Positions 8,386 through 17,009 of a DNA stretch of 42,089 nucleotides are shown here, in pieces. The position numbers and the translations under genes were made by a program. Within the stretch, counting starts at the first letter, position 1. Each line of letters starts with the position of its first letter. The notes beneath the pieces are model-generated. The model saw only the letters and a list, made by a program, of their open reading frames with translations, did not search any database and was not told the origin of the DNA. The stretch spans positions 1 through 42,089 of the forward strand of contig JAAFJT010000033.1 in the NCBI GenBank assembly GCA_013298955.1, in the 5' to 3' direction. The stretch comes from Chitinophagales bacterium. Its GTDB lineage: Bacteria; Bacteroidota; Bacteroidia; Chitinophagales; Saprospiraceae.

Positions 8386-8988
8386 TTATTTTGGTAGCGG
8401 AGCCGTCGGCATTACTTCCAATTTCCAACCCAAAGCATCTGCCATCACTTTGATAACATCAATATTTTTAATACCTTGTTCTCTTGCGGTCTTCATCAGA
8501 TTGCTTTTTAGGGCTTGTTGCCGAATCAATTCAATGGATTTTTGTTGGACAGCATTGTAATCCTCAGGCGAAAATTTGTTGAAAACGCCTTGTGCAATGT
8601 CGTAATATTTGACATCGGGTTCAATCGCAATAATCATCGGTTCTGGCACATTGCTAATCCGAATCGTCTTTGCAGTCGAATCCGCCTCCACTTTCATCTT
8701 GCTCAAATCATAACCTACCAATACTTTTGCCTTGACTTGCAATATAATACGCTTGGTAGAAGTAAATACTTTCAAATATTGTTTGGTATCCGTCTCACTG
8801 AACACTTCAGCAAATTGCCCTTCCACCGTAACCAATTTAGAAACCGTTTTGATGTGTTCGAGCAGCACCGTAGAAGTTTGGTCATGTTTGACTTCGGTGG
8901 GCGCATACCACATTTTGGCAATCGCAATACCCGCAATAAAGATTCCGCCAAACGCTAAGGCGCGTAAAATTGTATTCAAATTAAACAT
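8386..8988 (-). CDS. DUF4230 domain-containing membrane-anchored protein
   Basis: 200 residues with one N-terminal membrane segment (about 9-26, LRALAFGGIFIAGIAIAKMW) and a periplasmic or extracytoplasmic DUF4230 region: a central VEGQFAEVF, RIILQVKAKVLVGYDLSKM and ADSTAKTIRISNVPEP. The family is common in Bacteroidota and Firmicutes and has no established activity. The start is the ATG at 8988; a longer frame to 9084 would use a TTG and add a hydrophilic, poorly coded leader, so it was rejected. It lies downstream of the lytic transglycosylase gene on the same strand, with a hairpin between them, and converges on the M28 peptidase gene. Confidence 0.85.
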   Translation of the reverse strand: MFNLNTILRALAFGGIFIAGIAIAKMWYAPTEVKHDQTSTVLLEHIKTVSKLVTVEGQFAEVFSETDTKQYLKVFTSTKRIILQVKAKVLVGYDLSKMKVEADSTAKTIRISNVPEPMIIAIEPDVKYYDIAQGVFNKFSPEDYNAVQQKSIELIRQQALKSNLMKTAREQGIKNIDVIKVMADALGWKLEVMPTAPLPK

Positions 8989-9026
8989 AATGAGTTGATT
9001 TTTAAAACAATGTCTAAAAGAACGAA

Positions 9027-9050
9027 GGGACAATCTGCAAAGATTGCCCC
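9027..9050 (-). terminator. Hairpin between lytic transglycosylase and DUF4230 genes
   Basis: Ten-base-pair stem (GGGACAATCT and AGATTGCCCC, one G-T pair) with a GCAA loop. On the minus strand it lies after the transglycosylase gene but the T tract is weak. On the plus strand it is followed by TATTTTTT. It could work in either direction. Confidence 0.45.
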
Positions 9051-9187
9051 TATTTTTTGGTTGGGTGTGCCGTGTTTCTCCCAAGAGTAAGTTTAAAATT
9101 ACATAGAAAGTCTTGTAAAGTTTTTCGTTTTGTCCTAAAAAAAATGCTATTGTATTTTTTGGAAGTTATTTTTGTATAGTGAAAAAA

Positions 9188-10309
9188 TTACACTCGTTTT
9201 GGAATCACTTTCGGCAAATATAAGGTCAATTCCTGCCCAATAAAGACATAATCTTCCTCAATATTGTTCCACATCCGAATATTATACGGCGTACAGTTGA
9301 AAATTTCCGCTAACATTTCGATATGTTCTCCATCTGCCACAGTATAACTTGTTTTGATATAATTCGGGTCATCATGCAAACCGGGCATATCATTCATTAC
9401 AATCGGGCTAAAATTCAAACCCGCAGAAGTCGAACCGTCAGGATGCGACATATAATCGCTAAACGCATTCAACACACGGCGCGGTAACACTACATTATTG
9501 CCTTTCGGGTCATCAGGAATGTAGCCATTGCCAAAATGTGGGTTTAAGGTTTTGACCGATTCAAGGGACAGACCTGTTACATCTGCAACCGTCTGTAAAG
9601 AAATGTAATTCGTAACTTTCGTCCGAGCAAGGAGTTGTAAATCTAATTCCGGTAGGCGAGGTTTTAAACCGTGAGACTTATAGTTTTTCATCAAATAAGT
9701 AAACGCGATGAATTTTGGAATATAATTCTGCGTTTCTTCGGGCAAAAATGCCTTCACTTTATCAAATTCTTTACTACGTGCCTTCTTAATGGCACCTGCT
9801 AATTTGCCTACGCCGCAATTGTAACCTGCAAGTGCCATTTCCCATTCATTAAAAGCGTTATACATCCGCTTGAAATCTTTGAGGGCAGCCTCTGTTGCTT
9901 TATACACATCATAGCGTTCATCGACTACGCCGTCCACGCGCAAGCCAAATTCTTCCTTGACATCGGGCATTAACTGCCAAACGCCTGACGCGCCTGAGTG
10001 CGACACATCTGCATTATTCAATTCGGTTTCCAACACAGTGACATATTTCAAGTCATCTGGTAACTTATAATCCCGCAAATACTGCTCTATCACTGGAAAA
10101 AAAATCGCTGAACGACCGATAATTCTCTCCGTTTCCTTTTTACCGCGCAGATAAACAGAAACTCTTTTCGCAATACTGGCAGGGTCTGCACTCGTCCGTG
10201 CAATGCACGGGAGAGTCTTGAGCCCTTCCTCTATACTTTGGGCGACGCTTGACGCGGTCGAACCGACAAGTGCGAACACTGTCATGATACCGAGCAAGTT
10301 TCTTTTCAT
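9188..10309 (-). CDS. MltD-like lytic transglycosylase with LysM-like C terminus
   Basis: 373 residues. The signal peptide is about 1-23 (ending SSVAQ). The SLT/goose-lysozyme-like domain spans about 70-215: YVTVLETELNN with the predicted catalytic Glu94, SGASGVWQLMP, ALAGYNCGVGKL and YIPKFIAFTYLMKN. In most MltD relatives the Glu is followed by Ser; here it is Thr95. The C-terminal 45 residues (YTVADGEHIEMLAEIF...) look like a LysM peptidoglycan-binding repeat. The enzyme should cleave the MurNAc-GlcNAc bond in the periplasm to give anhydro-muropeptides. A strong promoter with an overlapping palindrome lies upstream (10389-10443). The ATG at 10309 opens a standard signal peptide. Confidence 0.9.
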   Translation of the reverse strand: MKRNLLGIMTVFALVGSTASSVAQSIEEGLKTLPCIARTSADPASIAKRVSVYLRGKKETERIIGRSAIFFPVIEQYLRDYKLPDDLKYVTVLETELNNADVSHSGASGVWQLMPDVKEEFGLRVDGVVDERYDVYKATEAALKDFKRMYNAFNEWEMALAGYNCGVGKLAGAIKKARSKEFDKVKAFLPEETQNYIPKFIAFTYLMKNYKSHGLKPRLPELDLQLLARTKVTNYISLQTVADVTGLSLESVKTLNPHFGNGYIPDDPKGNNVVLPRRVLNAFSDYMSHPDGSTSAGLNFSPIVMNDMPGLHDDPNYIKTSYTVADGEHIEMLAEIFNCTPYNIRMWNNIEEDYVFIGQELTLYLPKVIPKRV

Positions 10310-10388
10310 GCTGTTTGTTTTAATTTTTTTAAAAAATTGCGTCCTGTAATGAAATTTTGTTGCAGATTCATCGGGGCTGTAAGTTGAT

Positions 10389-10416
10389 TTTGTTAAACGA
10401 AGATTCGTTCAACAAA
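10389..10416. promoter_or_regulatory. Operator-like palindrome at the start of transcription of the lytic transglycosylase gene
   Basis: 28 bp inverted repeat with 13-base arms TTTGTTAAACGAA and TTCGTTCAACAAA (one mismatch) around a GA centre. It overlaps the -7 box at 10413-10420 and the expected start of transcription of the minus-strand gene. It may be a repressor site or a 5' mRNA hairpin; the sequence cannot decide. Confidence 0.5.
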
Positions 10417-10443
10417 GATAAACTTATTTTTCCGATTTTCAAA
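10413..10443 (-). promoter_or_regulatory. Bacteroidota-type promoter of the lytic transglycosylase gene
   Basis: On the minus strand, TTTG (10440-10443), a 19-base spacer, then TATCTTTG (10413-10420). Both boxes and the spacing fit the Bacteroidota -33/-7 consensus. The leader to the ATG is about 100 bases. Confidence 0.7.
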
Positions 10444-10987
10444 AAAAAAATTAAATTTGTACTTCCTATATTTGTAAGTGACTCTAATTGCTACGCTACT
10501 ACTGATTTTTTTTTCTAATTTGCTTTAAAACGAAACATACAGGGTTGTATAAGGAACGCAAAAATACTACCAGAATATTATTCTGATTTTATAGTGATGT
10601 CGGGGAAGCCATTGGCATTAAGGTCATAATTTTCTTGGCGATACAAAGATAGAAACAGATTTTATATTTCTACTACTTTTTTTAATTAAATTTCAAAAAT
10701 AATTTCTTTTCAGCATTTTATTTTAAAATTCTTGCAGTTCACTATATAAAATATGTATTAATTTAAAAAAAATAAATTTAAAATATAAAGTATAAACAAT
10801 TGATTATCAGTAGTTTATGAAAATATGAAACGTTTAATTATTTTTAAAACGTTTAAAATCAATGAAACCAGCAATTATTAACTTTTCAGTTGCAATAAAT
10901 TAACAATGTATTTACAAACATTCCTTGATTTTCTAAAAATTGTGACTTTACACTTTTTTACTACCTTCAAATGAGCCAAATTAAATT
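10444..10987. other. Long A/T-rich gap between the transglycosylase and gatA genes
   Basis: No open reading frame with coding character is seen. On the plus strand two TAnnTTTG boxes occur close together (TAAATTTG 10452-10459, TATATTTG 10467-10474), pointing away from both flanking genes. A small hairpin CAGAAT-ATT-ATTCTG followed by ATTTTAT ends near 10592. A small plus-strand RNA of about 110 bases is possible. Two AAACGTTT sites lie 19 bases apart at 10828-10835 and 10847-10854. Nothing else stands out. Confidence 0.3.
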
Positions 10988-12436
10988 TTACTTTTTAATG
11001 CTTTGAGCAAATTTTAGAAGTTCGTTTTCTTTAAATTTATCTGCCATCAATTGTATCCCAATCCCACAACCGGCACTATCTTCTCCTAATGGCATGGAAA
11101 TTGCTGGTATCCCCACCATGTTTGCTTGAACGGTGAAAATATCCATCAAATACATCGAAACAGGGTCGTTTATTTTCGCACCCAAATCCCATGCTGGAAC
11201 GGGTGATGTTGGCATTAAAATAAAATCATAAGCAGCTAAAAGTTGTCGCGTCCGTTCTGTGATAAGTCGCCTAACTTGTTGAGCCTTCGTATAGTACGCA
11301 TCGTAATATCCTGAGCTTAATACAAAAGTGCCTAACATAATCCGCCGTTTCACTTCTTCTGAAAACCCTTCTGTTCGTGATTTTTTATAGACTTCATCCA
11401 GCGTTTTTGCCTCCGCAGCGCGATGTCCATAACGCACGCCATCATATCGGGAAAGGTTAGAAGAGGCTTCCGCAGTAGTTAATACATAATAAGCAGGAAT
11501 AATATAATCCAAATATTCAAAGTCAACTGCCTCTACAAGATGTCCTTTTTCCCTCAATTGTTCGATGAAATGAACGGTTTTTTCTCGAATTTGCGGGTCA
11601 ATCCCATCATTATCAACGGCTTGTTTGAAATAAACAATTTTTGATTTTTGTGAATGCGTTTCGGGTGAAACCTGTTGTACATTCGCAAAATAGGTTGGTA
11701 CAGGCAATTGACTCGCCGTCCCATCAAAGTCGTCCGCACCCGACATGATTTCCAACAATAAAGCCGCATCTTCGACGCTTCGCGTGAACGTGCCAATCTG
11801 GTCAAATGAAGACCCATACGCCAATAAACCATGCCGCGAAATGCGCCCATAACTCGGTTTTAAGCCCACCAACCCACAAAATGCCGCAGGTTGTCGCACC
11901 GAACCGCCCGTATCAGACCCCAAAGATGCCCAACAAGTGTCGGCTTGCACCGAAACTGCCGCACCGCCTGAAGACCCACCCGGTACTTTTGCAGGATTCG
12001 CCGCATTGCGCACCGCGCCATAAACCGAATTTTCATTGCTCGAACCCATTGCAAATTGGTCGCAATTGGTGCGTCCAATGATAATTGCGTCTTCTGACAA
12101 CAATCGTTCTACCGCCGTTGCCGAATACAACGACCGAAAACCTTCCAAAATCTTGCTCGAAGCCGTCACTTGATGACCTGCATAGCAAATCACATCCTTG
12201 ATGGACACCACTGCACCAAACAAACGCCCAACACTTTTTGGGTTTTCTTGATACTTTTTGTCTAATTCAGCCGCACGTTGTAAGGATTCTGGTTGAAAAA
12301 CTTCAATATAAGCGTTTAGAGAACGCTTTTTTTCAATTCGGTGGAGATAATAAGTCACTAATTCGACACAAGTTGTTTTGTTTGAAAACAAATCAGCTTG
12401 TATATCGGCTAATTTTGTATATCGGGGTGTGTGCAT
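10988..12436 (-). CDS. gatA: Asp-tRNA(Asn)/Glu-tRNA(Gln) amidotransferase subunit A
   Basis: 482 residues, full length for GatA. The amidase-signature domain covers most of the chain. The Ser-cisSer-Lys triad is visible as Lys80 (VVSIKDV), Ser155 (PGGSSGG) and Ser179 (GSDTGGSVRQPAAFCG), one position off the numbering usual for GatA. Specific GatA stretches such as LKPSYGRISRHGL and MPLGEDSAGCGIGIQLM are present. The subunit makes ammonia from glutamine for the transamidation of mischarged Glu-tRNA(Gln) or Asp-tRNA(Asn) in the GatCAB complex. gatB and gatC are not in the window. Next to hisS, separated by a long palindrome. Confidence 0.95.
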   Translation of the reverse strand: MHTPRYTKLADIQADLFSNKTTCVELVTYYLHRIEKKRSLNAYIEVFQPESLQRAAELDKKYQENPKSVGRLFGAVVSIKDVICYAGHQVTASSKILEGFRSLYSATAVERLLSEDAIIIGRTNCDQFAMGSSNENSVYGAVRNAANPAKVPGGSSGGAAVSVQADTCWASLGSDTGGSVRQPAAFCGLVGLKPSYGRISRHGLLAYGSSFDQIGTFTRSVEDAALLLEIMSGADDFDGTASQLPVPTYFANVQQVSPETHSQKSKIVYFKQAVDNDGIDPQIREKTVHFIEQLREKGHLVEAVDFEYLDYIIPAYYVLTTAEASSNLSRYDGVRYGHRAAEAKTLDEVYKKSRTEGFSEEVKRRIMLGTFVLSSGYYDAYYTKAQQVRRLITERTRQLLAAYDFILMPTSPVPAWDLGAKINDPVSMYLMDIFTVQANMVGIPAISMPLGEDSAGCGIGIQLMADKFKENELLKFAQSIKK

Positions 12437-12473
12437 TGTTTGAAATGAATTGGTAAACTTGGACTTATGTGAT

Positions 12474-12618
12474 GGTTTGAATTAGGATTTTTAGGATTTT
12501 TAGGATTTTTAAGATTTTTTAGGATTGATTGGTTGGATTTTTTAAGATTTTATCCTAAAAAATCCAACCAATCAATCCTAACTTAATCCTAAAAATCCCA
12601 TCAATCCTAATTCAAACC
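12474..12618. repeat. Long inverted repeat built from TTAGGATTTTT units
   Basis: About 145 bp. The outer arms are GGTTTGAATTAGGATT and AATCCTAATTCAAACC. The inner part is a perfect stem of 23-base arms (12521-12543 and 12557-12579) around a 13-base loop. The left side carries tandem AGGATTTTT strings. It fills the space between hisS and gatA and may act as a terminator for hisS on the minus strand. Confidence 0.85.
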
Positions 12619-12632
12619 TTACACAAAAGGAG

Positions 12633-13979
12633 TTATTTTAATTTGCGAATCGCGGTCTCTAAATTAACCCTTTCTTGACCGCCCGATTCCATATTACGCA
12701 AAGTCATAATTTCAGAAATCATTTCCTCGCCGCCAATCAACGCGACAAAGGGTATTTTTCTATCATTCGCATACTTCATTTGCTTTTGCAACCGCGCAGG
12801 TTCGGGATAAATCTCAGCAGCAACCCCCGATTTGCGCATTTCAAGCAGGCATTTATAAGCATAACGATGCGTCACATCATCAAAAGACACAAACAAGACT
12901 TTTACATTGCCCGCCGTCGATTCTTTCGGAAACAAACTAAGCGATTGCAAACAATCATAAATCCTATCCGCGCCAAACGAAATACCAACGCCCGATATGT
13001 TTTTCAACCCAAAAACGCCCGTCAAATCGTCATAACGACCGCCACCACCGACACTGCCCATCGTCGGCACATCGACTGCCTTGACCTCCATGATGCACCC
13101 TGTGTAGTAACTCAACCCGCGAGCCAATGTTATATCAAATTTAACTTCATTCATAGCAGGTTGTAAATCAAAGTAATCATAGAATTTTTCCAATTCTTCA
13201 ATTCCTTTTTCCAAAGAGGCACTCAATCCTGCGTATTTTTTCAAGCCCGCCAATGAATCCACTTGCAAAATCTTTTGAATCACAGAAATCGCACCGCCGC
13301 CAATGCCGCGCTCCGCCAATTCTTTTTGAACACCATCCCAACCGATTTTATCCAATTTATCCAAAGCGGTCGTCATTTCCATAAATTTATTTGGAATACC
13401 TGCGGCTTCCGCCATACCAAATAAAATTTTACGGTTATTGATTTTGATAACAACTTTTAAGCCAAATTGTGTAAAGACTTCATCATATATGCGAATTAAA
13501 TCTGCTTCATAAAGTAATGAATTAGACCCAATTACATCAGCATCACATTGATAAAACTCCCGATAACGCCCGCGTTGAGGCGCGTCACCACGCCAAACTG
13601 GTTGTATCTGATACCGCTTGAAAGGAAATTTTATTTCGTTTTGATGCGACACTACATACCGCGCAAACGGTACAGTAAGGTCATAGCGCAAGCCCTTCTC
13701 ACTCAATAAAGTAGCAGGATTCGCATCATTGCCTTCCGCCAAATAGCCAACTGCATCTTTCAGTTTATCGCCATTGTGCAATATTTTGAATAACAATTTG
13801 TCACCTTCTTCCCCATATTTGCCCATCAAAGTGGATAATTGCTCCATGGCAGGCGTTTCAATGGGGCGAAAGCCGTACTTTTGGAAAACGCGCCGAATTG
13901 TGTCGAAAATATAATTGCGTTTTTCAACTTGTTCGGGCGAAAAGTCGCGTGTTCCTGTTGGAATGCCCGGTTTACTCAT
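12633..13979 (-). CDS. hisS: Histidine--tRNA ligase
   Basis: 448 residues, class II synthetase. PTGTRDFSPEQ opens the catalytic core; motif 2 is at about 122-146 (RYQIQPVWRGDAPQRGRYRE); the histidine-binding LARGLSYYTG is at about 285-294; motif 3 begins GGGGRYDDL at 311. The last 95 residues form the anticodon-binding domain (VLFVSFDD...). The reading frame stays open 127 codons further upstream, but that stretch runs into a family 1 repeat and past a promoter box at 14050-14057, so the ATG at 13979, directly before MSKPGIPTGTRDF, is the real start. The enzyme charges tRNA(His) in the cytoplasm. Confidence 0.96.
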   Translation of the reverse strand: MSKPGIPTGTRDFSPEQVEKRNYIFDTIRRVFQKYGFRPIETPAMEQLSTLMGKYGEEGDKLLFKILHNGDKLKDAVGYLAEGNDANPATLLSEKGLRYDLTVPFARYVVSHQNEIKFPFKRYQIQPVWRGDAPQRGRYREFYQCDADVIGSNSLLYEADLIRIYDEVFTQFGLKVVIKINNRKILFGMAEAAGIPNKFMEMTTALDKLDKIGWDGVQKELAERGIGGGAISVIQKILQVDSLAGLKKYAGLSASLEKGIEELEKFYDYFDLQPAMNEVKFDITLARGLSYYTGCIMEVKAVDVPTMGSVGGGGRYDDLTGVFGLKNISGVGISFGADRIYDCLQSLSLFPKESTAGNVKVLFVSFDDVTHRYAYKCLLEMRKSGVAAEIYPEPARLQKQMKYANDRKIPFVALIGGEEMISEIMTLRNMESGGQERVNLETAIRKLK

Positions 13980-14049
13980 TTTTTCGTGATAACGGTTTAA
14001 AGAAACGATAAATTTCGTACAGTATGTTTTATTGGAGTTTTTAAGGCGG

Positions 14050-14057
14050 CAAATATA
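14050..14057 (-). promoter_or_regulatory. Candidate hisS promoter -7 box
   Basis: Reads TATATTTG on the minus strand, about 70 bases before the hisS ATG. This matches TAnnTTTG and supports the short hisS start. A clear -33 box is not seen. Confidence 0.5.
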
Positions 14058-14162
14058 ATAGGATTCGCTAACTTTTTTATAAAACTTTAAAAAAAGGTGC
14101 TTTTTTTCGCAAAATAAACAGGTTAACCCCCAAATGTATATACTTTGCGTCGAGTGGTTTTG

Positions 14163-14302
14163 AATACCATTGGAACGCGGATGACGCGGATTGGGCGGAT
14201 TCGCACGGATTTTTTTTGAATGCATCCTCCCAAACCCAAGCAAAATCAAAAAAAATCCGTGCAAATCCGCTCCATCCGCGTCATCCGTGTTCCAATGGTA
14301 TC
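14163..14302. repeat. Family 1 inverted repeat, copy E
   Basis: About 140 bp between divergent hisS and comEC. The arms pair from GAATACCATTGGAACGCGG to CCGTGTTCCAATGGTAT. Two changes relative to other copies occur in both arms together: ACCATTGG/CCAATGGT in place of ACAATTGG/CCAATTGT, and GCACGG/CCGTGC in place of TCACGG/CCGTGA. The left flank TTGCGTCGAGTGGTTTTG matches that of copy C. Confidence 0.9.
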
Positions 14303-14610
14303 GCAAAACGATTGTGCGTGAAATATATATCTTCTTCTGGCGCGAATGCATCGTGTACAAGGTGTTTTATGTGTTTAAATGCAACTCAAATTTATAACAA
14401 AAAAAAAAATAAATGCAATTTATAAATTTTTTTTTCAATCATCTATCCCATCTCAAATGCCCAATTTAGCTTTTTTTGCTTGTGTAAAAAACGATTTTTT
14501 CAAGCATTTAAAAATGGAAAAAAAGTAAAATTATTTTCAAAATTACATTTATATAATTGATAAAAAATCATATATAAATGAATGCTTTTTTTAATTTGAA
14601 AAAACACCCC

Positions 14611-14618
14611 TATATTTG
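14611..14618 (+). promoter_or_regulatory. Candidate comEC promoter -7 box
   Basis: TATATTTG followed by CACC, a typical Bacteroidota -7 box, about 105 bases before the ATG. A TTTG lies upstream but only 12 bases away, too close for a standard -33. The remaining gap between copy E and this box (14303-14610) is A/T-rich with no feature recognised. Confidence 0.5.
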
Positions 14619-14722
14619 CACCGAGAGAATTAATGTACAACTTATTAATCTAAAATTCAAAGCCTTATGGTTTCAAATCGAAATTGAAATTATAGTACCT
14701 TTTGGGTGAAAACGTAACATAC

Positions 14723-16843
14723 ATGAAGAAAATAATACATTGGAATGCGTATCCGATACTGTGGCTATTATTGCCTTATGTAGGCGGAATTGTTACAGCC
14801 GATTGTAACAACTTGCTTGCGCCGATAACATTTCATGTTTTATTTTTTACGGGACTGTTATGGATGATAATGGCAATGACAATAGACCATTTTTTTCAAA
14901 AGGAGGGCTTTTTTAGGTTGGCAACGATGGTATTTTGGTTTGCGGCGGGCGGTTTTTCCATGTGGAAAGCCGATGAACGCAATACCAATCAACATTTTAG
15001 TCGCTTTTGTGTGCAAGATTCGTTGGTCGTGGTGAACGGCATTATAAGTGATATTACCGAAAAATTAAAGCATATTCAAGTGACCGTCCGCGTTAAAATG
15101 GTTTTAAATACGACTGATTTACGCGCTACGGATGGCAATTTATTATTACAATTGAAAAAGGATACGCCTGTCCCCAAGCTACGCTATGGAGACGAGTTGG
15201 TGTTTCATGCAAAAGTCGAACGCATTGCGGCACCGAAAAACCCAAATACTTTTGATTACCAACGTTTTTTACATTATAAAAATATTCATTATCAAAGTTT
15301 TGGAGCGATTTCAAACCTGCGTTGTATTGCGCAAAGTCGGGGGCATCCTGTGATGCAATTGGCATTTGACAGTCGTGAAAAATGTATTTATACATTACGA
15401 AAATACGTATCAACGGATGAAGCATTTGCAGTGGCTGCTGCCCTGATTTTAGGTTACAGGGATGCAGTAGAGGCAGCAATGACCACCGCATACATTGACA
15501 CAGGCGCGATGCACCTGTTAGCAGTGTCGGGTATGCACATCGGGTTGCTTTATGGCGCGCTAATTTTTCTATTTCAGTTCCAAATAGCAGGCAGTCGTAC
15601 CAGAAGGAATTATTTAAGAACCAGCATTTTGTTCGTCTCGGTCTGGGGTTTTACGTTACTGACGGGTGCTGGTGCGTCCGTGTTACGGGCGGCTGCCATG
15701 TTTAGCTTATTTTATATCGGTCGAGCGTTGCGACGCAGGGCGGATAATTATCATATATGGGCGGTTTCAGCCTTTTTGCTCTTGCTTTGGAATCCGTATC
15801 AATTATATGATATCGGATTCCAACTGTCCTATTTAGCGGTATTAGGCATTTTATTTTATTATTCCAAAATCTATAAGTGGTTCTATTTCAAATCAAAAGT
15901 ATTGAGATACGCTTGGGAAAGTTTGGCAATGGGGTTCGCAGCACAATTGATGACGCTGCCGCTAAGTTTGTATTATTTTGGACAATTTTCAACTTATTTT
16001 TGGCTTTCAGGCTTATTGGCGATACCGATTTCGACGATAGCCCTTTATGTTGGCATTTGTTTATTGGTCATAGACCCCTTTTTCCCTTCATGGAGTCCAA
16101 TTTTTGGAAAAATATTACAGTTTTGGATAGAGGTCATGAATGGTTCGATTCGACTCGTGCAAGGTTTGCCTTCGACGGTGCAAAGGGTGAGTTGGGTGAC
16201 AGAATGGGCTGTTTGGGTACTCTATGGAATTTTAATATGTTGGACGATAGCCTTGCAAAAACGGCGGTTGAATTGGGTATTCTATGGCATGTTTTTAACA
16301 AGTATTGCCGCAGGGCATTATGCCCTAAAATCGTGGAAAGATTACCAATATCAAGGTATAATAGTCTATGATGCGGGCAAAAATACGGTTATAGACATAT
16401 TGCGACAAAAAAAATGTCATACAATTTATTCGGAAAATTGTCACAGAACAACACGCGCACGAGTTGCCGAAAAGTGCCATAACGCAATGAATATCAGTTC
16501 CTTTACAGATTGTAGTTTAAATGAAAGCTACAAAGACACATTTCTTTTCTACTACAAAAACGTTATCGGTTTTGGTACTATATCGGTTGAGGTACTTGAC
16601 AAGTTTCAAAAAAAAGTTGCATCTTTGCCAAACAATTGGGTGGAACAGTATGTACTAATTGTTGATAATCCGAATATTTCGATGTTTGAACTAAAAAAAC
16701 AGGGGTCTTTTAAGCAAATTATTTTTAATACGTCGAATCAAAAAAGCAATGTTATGCGTTGGAAAAAGGAGTGTCAACAATTGGGTCTTGCGTACCACGA
16801 TATTGGAGAAAACGGGGCATGGATGTTAAAGTTGAATCCTTGA
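14723..16843 (+). CDS. comEC: ComEC/Rec2-family DNA-uptake channel
   Basis: 706 residues. N-terminal membrane segments are followed by a DUF4131-type OB-fold region (about 60-200), then the Competence core with many membrane helices (about 230-520) that begins with the family signature TGAMHLLAVSGMHIGLLYG and continues LLTGAGASVLRAAAMFSLFYIG. ComEC forms the inner-membrane pore for single-stranded DNA during transformation. The C-terminal 190 residues resemble the leftover of the metallo-beta-lactamase part seen in some ComEC proteins, but no HxHxDH zinc motif is present, so the nuclease-like domain is absent or degenerate. The ATG at 14723 was preferred to a TTG 21 bases upstream. Followed by an HhH protein gene. 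Confidence 0.9.
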   Translation: MKKIIHWNAYPILWLLLPYVGGIVTADCNNLLAPITFHVLFFTGLLWMIMAMTIDHFFQKEGFFRLATMVFWFAAGGFSMWKADERNTNQHFSRFCVQDSLVVVNGIISDITEKLKHIQVTVRVKMVLNTTDLRATDGNLLLQLKKDTPVPKLRYGDELVFHAKVERIAAPKNPNTFDYQRFLHYKNIHYQSFGAISNLRCIAQSRGHPVMQLAFDSREKCIYTLRKYVSTDEAFAVAAALILGYRDAVEAAMTTAYIDTGAMHLLAVSGMHIGLLYGALIFLFQFQIAGSRTRRNYLRTSILFVSVWGFTLLTGAGASVLRAAAMFSLFYIGRALRRRADNYHIWAVSAFLLLLWNPYQLYDIGFQLSYLAVLGILFYYSKIYKWFYFKSKVLRYAWESLAMGFAAQLMTLPLSLYYFGQFSTYFWLSGLLAIPISTIALYVGICLLVIDPFFPSWSPIFGKILQFWIEVMNGSIRLVQGLPSTVQRVSWVTEWAVWVLYGILICWTIALQKRRLNWVFYGMFLTSIAAGHYALKSWKDYQYQGIIVYDAGKNTVIDILRQKKCHTIYSENCHRTTRARVAEKCHNAMNISSFTDCSLNESYKDTFLFYYKNVIGFGTISVEVLDKFQKKVASLPNNWVEQYVLIVDNPNISMFELKKQGSFKQIIFNTSNQKSNVMRWKKECQQLGLAYHDIGENGAWMLKLNP

Positions 16844-17009
16844 ACAAATTTTTTTTGGAAAATATTTGCTCAATTCAAATTTAAAGTCTATTTTTACGTC
16901 GTTTTCGAGCGTAAAATGCTTTTTGGAACAAAGCAACGATGAGTTCGATTTAAAAAATCAGGCTTATTGGATTTCAAAAATCATTTTGTGGATCTTAAAA
17001 CTCAACGCT

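Noticed and set aside
13980-14360. 127-residue N-terminal extension of HisS
   Set aside because: It runs through family 1 copy E and over a promoter-like box; HisS proteins start at the MSKPGIPTGTRDF position.
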